A DNA stretch of 64,000 nucleotides from Nocardia sputorum (GCF_027924405.1 NZ_AP026978.1:6882001-6946000), one strand, 5' to 3'; shown: positions 24,640 through 35,726, counted from the stretch's first letter. Made by a program: numbers and translations. The notes: a model not told the origin generated them from the sequence alone.

Positions 24640-26520
24640 GTGAGCATCGAATCCGTGGCGTGGAGCCAGATGTACCGGCGGGCGAACGCGCCGCAGGAAC
24701 AGCGGCCGTTCCGCTTCGCCACCGCCAAGCGCATCATCCGGTTCGCGACGCCGCACCGCCGCAGGATCAGCGCGTTCCTGCTGTTCAGCGTCGTGTCCGC
24801 CGGGCTCGCCGTGGCGACGCCGGTGCTGGCGGGCCGGGTGGTCGACGACATCGTCGGCGGCGCGGCGCCCCGGGTGGTGGTCGTGCTGGCGCTGGTGATC
24901 GGGATGCTCGCGGTGTTCGACGCGGGGCTCGGGCTGGCGATCCGATGGATGTCGGCGCGGATCGGTGAAGGGCTCATCCTCGATCTGCGCACCGCCGTGT
25001 TCGACCACGTGCAGAAGATGCCCGTCGCCTTCTTCACCCGGACCAGGACCGGCGCACTGGTCAGCCGCTTGAACAACGACGTCATCGGCGCGCAGCGCGC
25101 GTTCAGCGACACCCTGTCCGGCGTGGTGGCCAACCTGGTGACCCTCGCGTTGACGCTCGGGGTGATGCTCAGCATCTCGTGGCAGATCACGGTGCTCGCG
25201 CTGGTATTGCTGCCGGTGTTCGTGCTTCCGGCGCGCCGGATGGGCAACCGCCTTGCGGACATGCAGCGGGAAGCGGCCCGTCTGAACGCGGCGATGAGCA
25301 CCCAGATGACCGAGCGGTTCTCCGCGCCGGGCGCGACGCTCGTCAAGCTCTTCGGCCGTCCGGAGCAGGAGTCCGACGAGTTCGCCTTGCGGGCGCGCCG
25401 GGTGCGGGACATCGGCGTGCGCACCGCGATGCTGCAGACCGTCTTCGTCACCTCGCTCACGCTGGTGTCGGCGCTGGCGATCGCCCTGGTGTACGGGCTC
25501 GGCGGCTGGTATGCGCTGCGCGGGCAGTTGGACGCGGGCGCGGTGGTGTCGCTGTCGCTGCTGTTGACCAGGCTCTACACGCCGCTGACGGCGCTGGCCA
25601 GCGCCCGGATGGAGATCATGGCCGCGCTGGTGAGTTTCGAGCGCGTCTTCGAAGTGCTGGATTTGAAGCCGCTGATCGAAGACGCGCCGGGGGCGCGGCC
25701 GGTTCCGGCGGGCCCGGTCGCGGTGGAGCTGGACGCGGTGAGTTTCGGCTACCCCTCGGCCGACAAGGTGTCGCTGGCCTCGCTGGAGGACGTGGCGAAT
25801 CTGGACACCCGCGGCGGGGTGGAGGTGCTGCACAAAGTGTCGCTGCGCGCCGAGCCCGGGCAGCTGATCGCGCTGGTCGGCTCGTCCGGCGCGGGCAAGT
25901 CCACCATCGCGCAACTGGTCTCGCGGCTCTACGACGTCGACAGCGGCGCGGTGCGGTTGAACGGCGTGGACGTGCGCGAGCTGACCACCCGGTCGATCCG
26001 CGAATCGGTGGGGCTCGTCACGCAGGACGGGCACCTGTTCCACGACACCATCCGTGCCAACCTGCTGCTCGCAAGGCCGGAGGCCGACGAGGACGAACTC
26101 TGGGACGCGCTGGAGCGCGCCCGGCTGCGCGAGCTGGTCGCGTCGTTGCCGGACGGACTGGAGACCGTGGTCGGCGAGCGCGGCTATCGGCTCTCCGGCG
26201 GTGAGCGCCAGCGCCTGACCATTGCGCGCCTGCTGCTCAAGCAGCCGCGCGTGGTGATCCTGGACGAGGCGACCGCGTCGCTGGACTCGACCTCCGAAGC
26301 CGCCGTGCAGGAAGCGCTGTCCGAGGCGCTGGAGGGCCGGACCGCGCTGGTGATCGCACACCGGTTGTCCACGATTCGCGCCGCCGACCAGATCCTGGTG
26401 CTGGAGGAGGGCCGGATCGTGGAGCGCGGCACGCACGCCCAGCTGCTGAACGCCGACGGCCGCTACGCGGAGCTCTACCGCACCCAGTTCGCCGAGGAGC
26501 CCGTCACGGCGGCGGCTTGA
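24640..26520 (+). CDS. ABC transporter, fused membrane and ATPase domains (exporter)
   Basis: A 626-residue half-transporter that works as a dimer. The N-terminal membrane domain (residues about 40-340) has six helices and the coupling region; the ATPase domain follows with Walker A GSSGAGKST (about 414), signature LSGGERQR (about 518), Walker B VVILDEATASLDS and the H-loop IAHRLSTI. Start GTG 24640 has GAGAGGAAG upstream. The family (MsbA/BmrA-like) exports lipids or drugs; no specific substrate is indicated. Divergent from the FAD/Fe-S gene, which suggests a shared regulatory region of about 208 bases. Its end meets the Tap-like gene after 12 nt. Confidence 0.92.
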   Translation: MSIESVAWSQMYRRANAPQEQRPFRFATAKRIIRFATPHRRRISAFLLFSVVSAGLAVATPVLAGRVVDDIVGGAAPRVVVVLALVIGMLAVFDAGLGLAIRWMSARIGEGLILDLRTAVFDHVQKMPVAFFTRTRTGALVSRLNNDVIGAQRAFSDTLSGVVANLVTLALTLGVMLSISWQITVLALVLLPVFVLPARRMGNRLADMQREAARLNAAMSTQMTERFSAPGATLVKLFGRPEQESDEFALRARRVRDIGVRTAMLQTVFVTSLTLVSALAIALVYGLGGWYALRGQLDAGAVVSLSLLLTRLYTPLTALASARMEIMAALVSFERVFEVLDLKPLIEDAPGARPVPAGPVAVELDAVSFGYPSADKVSLASLEDVANLDTRGGVEVLHKVSLRAEPGQLIALVGSSGAGKSTIAQLVSRLYDVDSGAVRLNGVDVRELTTRSIRESVGLVTQDGHLFHDTIRANLLLARPEADEDELWDALERARLRELVASLPDGLETVVGERGYRLSGGERQRLTIARLLLKQPRVVILDEATASLDSTSEAAVQEALSEALEGRTALVIAHRLSTIRAADQILVLEEGRIVERGTHAQLLNADGRYAELYRTQFAEEPVTAAA

Positions 26521-26532
26521 TCCGTCGTCCGG

Positions 26533-28083
26533 CTAGCTCGCTGTCTGGTCCGTGGTACAGGTGGTGTCCGTGTCCGGCAGGGTTCCCGCGCCGAAGTAGG
26601 CGTTGATCGCGTTGTTCACGCAACTGCTCAGCTCGGGCCGGAATGTCATGTGGATACGGACGCCTTCCAAGGTGACCATCCGCGACGCCGACAGGTACTC
26701 GTGCAGCCGGACGGCATGGGTGTAGGGAGTGCGTGGATCGCCCGACGCCTGCACGATGAGCACGGGCACCGCGTTCCGCACCACTGTCGGCGGTTCGACC
26801 GGACGAGGCCAGAAGGCGCAGGGCTGGATATTGCCCGCCAGCGCCCCGAACACCGGTTGCGTGGCCCGGCTCTCCTCGATGTTGCGCCAGTACCAGGTGG
26901 GATCGACGGGCGCGCCGACATCACCGCAAGCGATCTGCGCCAAGACGGAGTTCTCGTTGTCCCGCAGCGCCGCCACGATCGCGCGCAGTCGCGGCGTGCG
27001 GGAGGTCGTGGGCGGACCGCCCGCGTCGTCGGCGAGCTCGCGCACCGTCGCGGCCAGCGGTTCGTTGAGCCGGAAGTTCCACAGCAAGGCGTGCAGGATG
27101 AACGGCAGCCAGTGGTCGTCGATCGCGAAACCGTCGATGACGATCGGCTTGCGGTTGACGACGCGGACCAACTCCTCGACCTTCGCTCGCACCTGCTGCG
27201 GCGTCGCACCGAGCCGGAATTCGTCGTCCCGGGCGGCGGCCCACACCGCCCAATCGTCCAAGGCGATCTCGTCGGCTGGTCCCCAATCCTGGACCAAGCC
27301 CGTCCAGTACCGGTCCGGATCGATCGCGCTGTCGAGCACGACTCGATCACTGCGCTCCGGGAACATCTGCGTGAACACCGCCCCGAGGTACGTGCCGTAG
27401 GACAGGCCGTAGAAATTGACCTTCTGCTCACCCAGGGCGGCTCGGACGATGTCCATGTCCCGCGCGGTGTTGCGGGTGGTGAACTGCCGCACCAGCTCCG
27501 GATCGCGAACGACGCAGGTGGCGGCCATGCCCGCGGACTGAACGGTGTCGTGCACGAACCCCAGCGGATCCAGGCCCGCCGACCGGATCATCTCGCCGAC
27601 CGGCCACCCGCACCGCGGGCTGCTGCTGGACTCGCCGACCCCGCGCGGGTCCATGCCGATCAGGTCGTAACTCGCCAGCACGTCCGGCGACAGCACGTCA
27701 CCGAGCAGATCCACGCTGTCCAGGCCCGGGCCGCCGGGACCGCCCGGATTCGACAGCAGGACGCCCCGCCGCCGCGCCGGATCGGTCGCCTTCACCCGGG
27801 ATATCGCCACGGTGATCGTGCGATCGCCGGGCCGCCCGTAGTCGAGTGGCACCAGGACGTTCGCGCACTCGCCTCCGGCCTTGTCCAGATTCTCGGCACC
27901 GCACGGCTTCCACTCGAGCGTCTGGTGATAGAACCGGTCCACGCCGTTGGGCTGCGCGTCGACCGCCGGATCGGCCCGGCCGTACGTGGGCGCGGCGAGC
28001 AGTGCGGACGCCGCCACTATCGACATCGAACGCCAGAACAGATTCGCGGACAACGAGGTTCGCCTCTCGACCGGAGCGAGCAT
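26533..28083 (-). CDS. secreted alpha/beta hydrolase, tripeptidyl aminopeptidase (Tap)-like
   Basis: A 516-residue protein with a signal peptide (MSIVAASALLAAPTYGRAD). Residues about 50-150 have the family start VPLDYGRPGDRTITVAISR, the oxyanion block LLSNPGGPGGPGLDS and MDPRGVGESS. The nucleophile is in FYGLSYGTYLGA, the acid in VPVLIVQASGDPRTPY. The C-terminal His lies in EGVRIHMTFRP, where relatives usually show a GHG. Similar proteins include mycobacterial Hip1/CaeA and Streptomyces tripeptidyl aminopeptidases, which cleave peptides outside the cell. The substrate is not known. The gene meets the ABC exporter head-on. Confidence 0.88.
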   Translation of the reverse strand: MLAPVERRTSLSANLFWRSMSIVAASALLAAPTYGRADPAVDAQPNGVDRFYHQTLEWKPCGAENLDKAGGECANVLVPLDYGRPGDRTITVAISRVKATDPARRRGVLLSNPGGPGGPGLDSVDLLGDVLSPDVLASYDLIGMDPRGVGESSSSPRCGWPVGEMIRSAGLDPLGFVHDTVQSAGMAATCVVRDPELVRQFTTRNTARDMDIVRAALGEQKVNFYGLSYGTYLGAVFTQMFPERSDRVVLDSAIDPDRYWTGLVQDWGPADEIALDDWAVWAAARDDEFRLGATPQQVRAKVEELVRVVNRKPIVIDGFAIDDHWLPFILHALLWNFRLNEPLAATVRELADDAGGPPTTSRTPRLRAIVAALRDNENSVLAQIACGDVGAPVDPTWYWRNIEESRATQPVFGALAGNIQPCAFWPRPVEPPTVVRNAVPVLIVQASGDPRTPYTHAVRLHEYLSASRMVTLEGVRIHMTFRPELSSCVNNAINAYFGAGTLPDTDTTCTTDQTAS

Positions 28084-28175
28084 GGGATTGATGCGGAAGA
28101 ACCGTATCGGATCGAGGCTCTCGGCGGTGGCAGCGTGTTCCCGCGCGCGGCGTGATCCGATCGCAGCCGTTCAAC

Positions 28176-28216
28176 CGGCGAAGCCCGGCTCGAACGAGTC
28201 GAGCCGGGCTTCGCCG
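28176..28216. terminator. long perfect hairpin terminator
   Basis: CGGCGAAGCCCGGCTCGA-ACGAG-TCGAGCCGGGCTTCGCCG: an 18-bp perfect stem with a 5-nt loop, 12 nt after the stop of the quinone-oxidoreductase-like gene (minus strand). It separates that gene from the Tap-like gene. Confidence 0.8.
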
Positions 28217-28227
28217 ATCGGTCGCGA

Positions 28228-29220
28228 TCAGAATTCGCCCATGACGCCGATCACGGTGCGGCCCCGGTGGCTGCCGTCGCGGATGGCGCGCAACACCCGC
28301 TCCACATCGGTGATCGGAGCGTAGTTCTCCAGGGCCGAAAGATGCTGTGGCCGCAGCTCTTTGCCGAGCTGGGACCACACTTCCCGGCGACGCTCGATCG
28401 GGAGGTTGACCGAATCGATGCCCTCCAGCGCGACACCGCGCAGGATGAACGGCATCACCGTGGTGGGCAGTTCGGACCCGCCGGTCAGCCCGCTCGCCGC
28501 GACCACGCCGCCGTAGCCGATGGCGCTCAGTATGTAGGCGAGCGAGGCGCCGCCGACGCTGTCCACGGCCGCGGCCCACCTGGCCTTGGTCAACGGCCGC
28601 GGTTTGGCATCCGGCTCCGGCAATCGGCCGATCACCTCGTTGGCGCCGATCTCGCTGAGCAGCCCGCCCGCGTCGGTCTTGCCGGTGGATGCGATGACTT
28701 CGAAACCGAGTCCGGAGAGGATGTCGATGCTCACGCTGCCGACCCCGCCGGTCGCGCCGGTGACCAGCACCGGGCCCGCGTCCGGGGTGAGGCCGCGATC
28801 GAGCAGCGCCTGCACGCTCAGCGCCGCGGTGAAACCCGCGGTGCCGACCGCGGCCGCGTCGCGCAGGCTCAGGTCCTCCAGCTTGACCACCCATTCGGCG
28901 GGGACCCTCGCGTACTCGGCGAAGCCGCCGTTGTGCGAGACGCCGATGTCGTAACCGTGCGCGATCACCGGGTCGCCGGGGGCGAAATCGTCGTCGGCGG
29001 ACTCGACCACCTCGCCCACCAGATCGATTCCGGGCACGATCGGGTAGTTGCGCACCACCCCGCCGCCCTCGGTGATCGCCAGACCGTCCTTGTAGTTCGC
29101 GCTCGAGTAGTGCACTTTGATCGTCACGTCGCCCGGCCCGAGGAAATCCTCGCCGACCTGCTGCCGGGTCAGGACGATCCCGCTATCCGATTCGTGTGCC
29201 ACCATCGCCCAGAACTCCAT
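28228..29220 (-). CDS. acuI: acrylyl-CoA reductase-like zinc-independent MDR oxidoreductase
   Basis: A 330-residue medium-chain reductase. The N-terminal GroES-like domain contains VHYSSANYKDGLAITEGGGVVRNYP and PGIDLVGEVVES, which are typical of the AcuI/YhdH group; the Rossmann domain has VLVTGATGGVGSVS. The zinc-binding cysteines of alcohol dehydrogenases are absent. AcuI reduces acryloyl-CoA to propionyl-CoA with NADPH. ATG 29220 (MEFWAMVAHESDSG) fits the family; an in-frame extension to 29514 is Arg/Pro-rich and unlikely. It lies 37 nt downstream of dinB2 on the same strand, so the two may be co-transcribed. Confidence 0.88.
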   Translation of the reverse strand: MEFWAMVAHESDSGIVLTRQQVGEDFLGPGDVTIKVHYSSANYKDGLAITEGGGVVRNYPIVPGIDLVGEVVESADDDFAPGDPVIAHGYDIGVSHNGGFAEYARVPAEWVVKLEDLSLRDAAAVGTAGFTAALSVQALLDRGLTPDAGPVLVTGATGGVGSVSIDILSGLGFEVIASTGKTDAGGLLSEIGANEVIGRLPEPDAKPRPLTKARWAAAVDSVGGASLAYILSAIGYGGVVAASGLTGGSELPTTVMPFILRGVALEGIDSVNLPIERRREVWSQLGKELRPQHLSALENYAPITDVERVLRAIRDGSHRGRTVIGVMGEF

Positions 29221-29257
29221 GCGGACGAGCATACGAGTGTCCGGACGGCTCCGGGAG

Positions 29258-30328
29258 CTACTGCGGCAGGAGTTCCAGCCGGACGCCGAGCAGGCGGACC
29301 GGGCGGTCGAGGTCGAACCGATCGATGATGCGCAGTGCCGTCTCGGCGATCCGCGCCACGTCGATGGTCGGTTCGGGCAGTTTCTCCTGTTTGCTGCGTG
29401 TGTAGAAGGTGTTGGTCCGCACGGTGACAGCGACGCGGGTGGCGATCCGGCCCGCCGCGGCCATCTCCTCCGCGACCTCGGTGGCCAGCCGCGCGACCTG
29501 AGCGCGGATCTCACCGGGATCGGTCAGATCGTGCGGGAATGTCTCCGACTTACTGCGGCCTACGGGGATTCGCGGTTCCGTGGTGACATCCGTATCGCCT
29601 TTGCCGTGGCCGAGCACCCAGAAGTACGGCCCGGTGTTCGGCCCGAACTCCGCCGCGAGACGCTGCCGGTCGGCCGCCATCAGGTCGCCGACGGTTCGGA
29701 TACCGAGCTCGGCCAGCCGTGCGGCGATCCGATTGCCGATACCCCACAGCGCGTTCGTCGGTCGATGGGCCATCACTTCGGTCCAGTTCGCGGCGGTGAG
29801 CCGGAAGACGCCCGCAGCGGCGCCCGGGCCTGCGACGGGCTCGGCCGACGACTTGCCCGCCGACTTGGCGAACCCGGTCGCGAGTTTGGCGGTGAGCTTG
29901 TTGTCGCCGATGCCGATCGAGCAGGTCAGGTCCAATCCGGCGATGGCGTCGCGCACCTGCTGTGCGAGGGCCTCCGGGTCGTCGGTGTCGGCGGCGAGGA
30001 ACGCCTCGTCCCAGCCCCACACCTCGACCCGGCCGGGAAACGTCCGCAGCAACGCCATGACCTCGTCGGAGGCATCCTCGTAGGCGGCCATGTCCAGGGG
30101 CAGGAAGACGCCCTCGGGGCACTTGCGCTGCGCGCTGCGCAGCGGCATCCCGGCCCGCACGCCGAACGCGCGCGCCGGATAGGACGCGCAGGTCACCACC
30201 TTGCGCGGTTCGGTGGGATCGCCGTGGCCGCCCACGATGACCGGCAGTCCCCGCAGTTCCGGATGCCGGCGGAATTCCACCGCCGCCTGGAACTGGTCGA
30301 GATCGACGTGCAACAGCCATCTGGCCAC
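29258..30328 (-). CDS. dinB2: DNA polymerase IV, DinB2 type (Y family)
   Basis: A 356-residue translesion polymerase. The catalytic carboxylates are in the N-terminal HVDLDQF and in VEVWGWDEAFLAA; the WGWDEA form is diagnostic of mycobacterial DinB2 (Rv3056) rather than DinB1. Later blocks are CSIGIGDNKLTAKLATG (thumb) and VRTNTFYTRSKQEKLPEP (little finger). No clamp-binding tail follows RLLGVRLELLPQ, as in DinB2. The steric-gate position, two after the second catalytic Asp of DLDQFQAAVE, is Gln14, where other Y-family enzymes have Tyr or Phe and mycobacterial DinB2 has Leu. No SOS box was seen upstream. Confidence 0.92.
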   Translation of the reverse strand: MARWLLHVDLDQFQAAVEFRRHPELRGLPVIVGGHGDPTEPRKVVTCASYPARAFGVRAGMPLRSAQRKCPEGVFLPLDMAAYEDASDEVMALLRTFPGRVEVWGWDEAFLAADTDDPEALAQQVRDAIAGLDLTCSIGIGDNKLTAKLATGFAKSAGKSSAEPVAGPGAAAGVFRLTAANWTEVMAHRPTNALWGIGNRIAARLAELGIRTVGDLMAADRQRLAAEFGPNTGPYFWVLGHGKGDTDVTTEPRIPVGRSKSETFPHDLTDPGEIRAQVARLATEVAEEMAAAGRIATRVAVTVRTNTFYTRSKQEKLPEPTIDVARIAETALRIIDRFDLDRPVRLLGVRLELLPQ

Positions 30329-30380
30329 CTCTCGTTCTTACCGCAGACCTGCGACACCCGGCGTTGCGGCGCGCGCAGGA

Positions 30381-30395
30381 CAGAACTAAATTCTG
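30381..30395. promoter_or_regulatory. inverted repeat at the TetR start, possible operator
   Basis: CAGAA-CTAAA-TTCTG ends 3 nt before the ATG of the TetR gene. It is an inverted repeat of the size TetR proteins bind, in the 70-base gap shared with the divergent dinB2. The very short distance to the ATG implies a leaderless transcript or an operator inside the promoter. Autoregulation is inferred. Confidence 0.45.
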
Positions 30396-30398
30396 GAT

Positions 30399-30983
30399 AT
30401 GAAGATTCGAGATCGGTTGCTGTTGGCGGCCGAGCGTCAGTTCGCCGAGCACGGGGCCCTCGACGCGACGCTGGCCCAGATCCGGGATGCGGCGGGCGCC
30501 AGCGTCGGCGCGCTCTACCACCACTTCCCGGACAAGGCCGACCTGTACCGGCAGGTATGGGCCAACGCGCTGGCGGACTACCAAGCGCACTTCTGGGCGG
30601 TGGTCGGCGACAGCACCGACGCGCGCGAAGGCGTCACCGCCGGCGTGCGTGAGCATCTGCGGTGGGTGAGCGAAAACCAGTACCGCGCAACGGTGCTCAC
30701 GTCCGCACGGCCGCCGGGGGTGCGCGAGAGCGAGAGCAACCGCCGCTTCCTGTCGGACGTGACGCGGTGGTGGCGCACACACGCGGGATACGGGGCGGTG
30801 CGCGATCTTCCGATCGATCTGGTCTACGCGCTGTGGTTGGGTCCGGCGCAGGAATACACGCGGCAGTGGCTGGGCGGGGAAATGCGCATCGGCCCGGCCG
30901 AAGTCGCGGGCGAACTGGCCGATGCCGCCTGGCTAGCCCTCTCCGCCGATCGCACCCGGGCCGTGGGGGAGGTCTCCCGATGA
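30399..30983 (+). CDS. TetR family transcriptional regulator
   Basis: A 194-residue regulator. The N-terminal helix-turn-helix is RLLLAAERQFAEHGALDATLAQIRDAAGASVGALYHHFPDK in two blocks, matching TetR helices 1-4. The C-terminal ~140 residues are the ligand-binding and dimerisation domain, unlike named subfamilies. The stop overlaps the ATG of a PaaI thioesterase, and a palindrome sits at its own start, so it probably controls itself and the thioesterase. A CoA-ester ligand would be plausible, but this is inference. Confidence 0.9.
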   Translation: MKIRDRLLLAAERQFAEHGALDATLAQIRDAAGASVGALYHHFPDKADLYRQVWANALADYQAHFWAVVGDSTDAREGVTAGVREHLRWVSENQYRATVLTSARPPGVRESESNRRFLSDVTRWWRTHAGYGAVRDLPIDLVYALWLGPAQEYTRQWLGGEMRIGPAEVAGELADAAWLALSADRTRAVGEVSR

Positions 30984-31432
30984 CGACCACGATGACCCTC
31001 GACCTCGACAGCGCCAAGAGAATCCTGGCCGCGCAGCCGTTCGCCGCCCTGGTGGGCACCGAGATCACCGCGTTCGGCGACGGCGCGGCCACCCTGGTCA
31101 TCCCGTTGCGCCCGGAACTGACCCAGCAGTTCGGCTACGTGCACGGCGGTGTGCTCGCCTACGCCGCCGACAACGCCCTCACCTTCGCCGCCGGAACAGT
31201 TCTCGGCGCGAACGTGCTCACCGGCGGTGTGACGATCACCTACCTCCGCCCCGCCGCGGGCGATCGCTTGCGCGTCGAGGCAGCCGTCACCGGGTCGACG
31301 CGCCGCCAGGCGGTCGCGCACTGCGAGATCTACGCGGAGAGCCCGGACCGCGCACCTGTCCTCTGCGCGGTGGCCCAGGGCACCACCCGGCTCGCGGAAG
31401 CGGACCTGACCGGTGCGAATACCGGCGCATGA
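30980..31432 (+). CDS. PaaI family hot-dog thioesterase
   Basis: A 150-residue single hot-dog domain. The signature GYVHGGVLAYAADNALTFA carries the His-Gly-Gly turn and the acidic residue of the active-site helix; strands GGVTITYLRPAAGDRLRVEA follow. Such proteins hydrolyse acyl- or aryl-CoA esters (PaaI acts in phenylacetate breakdown). The ATG overlaps the TetR stop (ATGA), so they form a coupled operon. The substrate is not evident; no phenylacetate genes are near. Confidence 0.88.
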   Translation: MTTTMTLDLDSAKRILAAQPFAALVGTEITAFGDGAATLVIPLRPELTQQFGYVHGGVLAYAADNALTFAAGTVLGANVLTGGVTITYLRPAAGDRLRVEAAVTGSTRRQAVAHCEIYAESPDRAPVLCAVAQGTTRLAEADLTGANTGA

Positions 31433-31751
31433 CGCCACCCGGCCAACGGTGCTACGACGTACGGGAAGCGCCGCACGATCCGCAGCGGGGTACCGGTCTG
31501 ATCGACGGCGTCGGCCGGGCTTGCACCTGTCGCGGCGGCTGCGCGGGACGGCGACCGCCGAAACTCGCCGCGACGTGCTGCGGCTGTTCGGCGGGATGAG
31601 CCGCACGATGGTCCGCTGCCGCGATGCCGAATGCGCAGGGTTGCGAGCGCGAACTGCCTGCTCAGCAGACCACGGCCGGGCAGCGCGCGTCCGCCCGCAG
31701 GCATGCGACGGCCGGGCACGGGAACTCCGTGCCCGGCCGTGGCAGCCCAGG
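31433..31751. other. 319-base region without a recognisable gene
   Basis: Between the thioesterase and the end of lon. It contains the lon terminator at 31708-31740. Frames in the first 270 bases are Arg-rich and have no ribosome site or recognisable domain. Confidence 0.5.
31708..31740. terminator. hairpin terminator after lon
   Basis: ACGGCCGGGCACGG-GAACT-CCGTGCCCGGCCGT: a perfect 14-bp stem with 5-nt loop, 11 nt after the lon stop codon on the minus strand. It would also stop transcription from the thioesterase side. Confidence 0.8.
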
Positions 31752-34142
<2,391 letters not shown>

Positions 34143-34161
34143 GTCTTCGACCCTTCCAAAA

Positions 34162-34182
34162 GTTGAGCGATGCCTACTCAAC
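34162..34182. promoter_or_regulatory. HAIR operator (HspR-type) upstream of lon
   Basis: GTTGAGC-GATGCCT-ACTCAAC matches CTTGAGT-N7-ACTCAAG at 11 of 14 positions; the core TTGAG and CTCAA are intact and the 7-nt spacer is exact. It lies 20 nt upstream of the lon GTG. In Streptomyces, lon belongs to the HspR regulon through such a site. Confidence 0.75.
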
Positions 34183-34336
34183 CCCGGGGCGTCCGGCTTT
34201 GTTCCGCCCCGACCGGTCCGTTCGCTCACGGCGAAGACCCGCCGAGCGTTGACACCCCGTCCAAGGCAATGAGAACGTGAGGACATTGATATCTCATACC
34301 GGCGGTACCGCCGGATCGGCTTGAGGAGTCCCATCG

Positions 34337-35692
34337 ATGTCGTCGCTCGCCGCTGGCGTGTTCATCGACTGGGAAGGTTTGACCGGGCAGCCGAAGTTCG
34401 TGGTCGACCTGATCACATTCCCGATCTTCAGCGCGCTGGCGGGCTGGCTGACCAACTGGACCGGCGTGCTGATGTTGTTCTGGCCGATCATCTTTCGTGG
34501 CGTCCGGATTCCCGGCCTGCACGTGCTCTATCCCTATTTCCCGCGCCGCGTCCAAGTACTGCCGACCTTCTCCGGCGACGGTCGCCGCCTCGGCTTCCAG
34601 GGCTTCATCCCGGCGCGTGCGGAGAAGATGGCCAGCATCTGCGTGGACAAGGCCCTGATGCGGATCGGCAGTCCCAAGGACTTCATTCACGAACTCGATC
34701 TCGACGGCATCGCCGACTACATCGCGGTCCTCGCGCGCGAGCAAGTGCGCCCCCTGGTGGACGAGTTGATGTACCGGGAGAACCCCGACCTGTGGCGCAC
34801 GGTGCCGCGCGCCGCCAAGCAGCTGATCTACCAGCGGGTGGATCGCGAACTGCCCGCCTTGTCACGTCGCGCGTTCGCCTCGCTCGGCGACAACGTCGAC
34901 CAGCTGATCGGCATCAAGGGCTTCGTGATCCGCTACCTGCAGGACAACCCGGCCATCCTCAAGGACCTGACCACCACCATCGCGGCGCCCGAGCTGCGCT
35001 TCATGGTGCGCATCGGCCTGCTCGGCGCGCCCTTCGGCGTGCTACTGGCCCTGTATCTGCACGTGCACCAGCACATTCCGGTGCTGGGCTGGATTCCGGG
35101 CTGGGTGATCGTCCTGCTCGCCTCGGCCGCGATCGGCGTGATCGTGAACGTCATCGCGGTGAAGATGGTGTTCGAGCCGGGCGACCCGCAACCGAGGTAC
35201 AAGTACCTGTGGAAGCAGGCGCTGCTGGCGAAACGGCAGCCACAGGCGGCCACCGATCTGGCGCACATCCTGGCCTACCAGGTGCTCACGCTGCCGAACT
35301 TGTCCAAGGAGCTGCTGGAGGGCCCGAACGGGGACAAGACCAGGCAGTTGCTGGAGCGCTTGATCGCCGACGAGATCCATCGCCAGCTCGGGCCGACGAC
35401 CTCACTGGTGCGAGCGGCGCTGGGGCGCCGCCAATTCGACAACCTCACGGTGGGCGCGGCGGGGGCCGCGGTCGGGCTGGCCCCGACCCTGGTCGAGGAC
35501 GAGGAGTTCACCCTGGCGCAGGCCAAGACCATCGACGACTTCGCGGCGCGCAAGTTGCGGCGGCTCACGCCGGGGGAGTTCATGGAGATGTTCTACGCGT
35601 CCGTCGAACAGGACGCCTGGCTGCTGTATCTGCACGGCGCGGTCCTCGGCCTGGTCGTGGGAGCCGCCCACCTGATGGTCTTCGGCTGGTAG
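34337..35692 (+). CDS. DUF445 family membrane protein
   Basis: A 451-residue protein. The first helix VVDLITFPIFSALAGWLTNWTGVLMLFW carries the family hallmark (GWxTNxxA-like GWLTNWTGVL). The middle is a helical, soluble DUF445 domain; two helices follow at GLLGAPFGVLLALYLHV and WVIVLLASAAIGVIVNVIAVKMVFEP, and one more at the end (YLHGAVLGLVVGAAHLMVFGW). The ATG at 34337 has TTGAGGAG upstream. DUF445 proteins are anchored membrane proteins with unclear function. Divergent from lon across a 194-base region. Confidence 0.85.
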   Translation: MSSLAAGVFIDWEGLTGQPKFVVDLITFPIFSALAGWLTNWTGVLMLFWPIIFRGVRIPGLHVLYPYFPRRVQVLPTFSGDGRRLGFQGFIPARAEKMASICVDKALMRIGSPKDFIHELDLDGIADYIAVLAREQVRPLVDELMYRENPDLWRTVPRAAKQLIYQRVDRELPALSRRAFASLGDNVDQLIGIKGFVIRYLQDNPAILKDLTTTIAAPELRFMVRIGLLGAPFGVLLALYLHVHQHIPVLGWIPGWVIVLLASAAIGVIVNVIAVKMVFEPGDPQPRYKYLWKQALLAKRQPQAATDLAHILAYQVLTLPNLSKELLEGPNGDKTRQLLERLIADEIHRQLGPTTSLVRAALGRRQFDNLTVGAAGAAVGLAPTLVEDEEFTLAQAKTIDDFAARKLRRLTPGEFMEMFYASVEQDAWLLYLHGAVLGLVVGAAHLMVFGW

Positions 35693-35714
35693 CAGCCCGT
35701 AGCGCAAGATAAAA

Positions 35715-35726
35715 CAAGCATGCTTG
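35715..35726. repeat. perfect 12-bp palindrome followed by T-run
   Basis: CAAGCATGCTTG in an A/T-rich context (AAAA before, CCTTTTTTT after). It has no loop, so it is poorer as a hairpin than as a protein-binding site, but with the T-run a terminator for the DUF445 gene is possible. Confidence 0.4.

Noticed and set aside
24432..25460. In-frame extension of the FAD/Fe-S gene by about 340 codons on the minus strand
   Set aside because: It lies antisense to the membrane domain of the ABC exporter, which has a clear family pattern; the extension is Arg/Ser/Thr-rich without domain.
31330..31719. 129-codon minus-strand frame after the thioesterase
   Set aside because: Overlaps the thioesterase and the lon terminator; composition is not protein-like.
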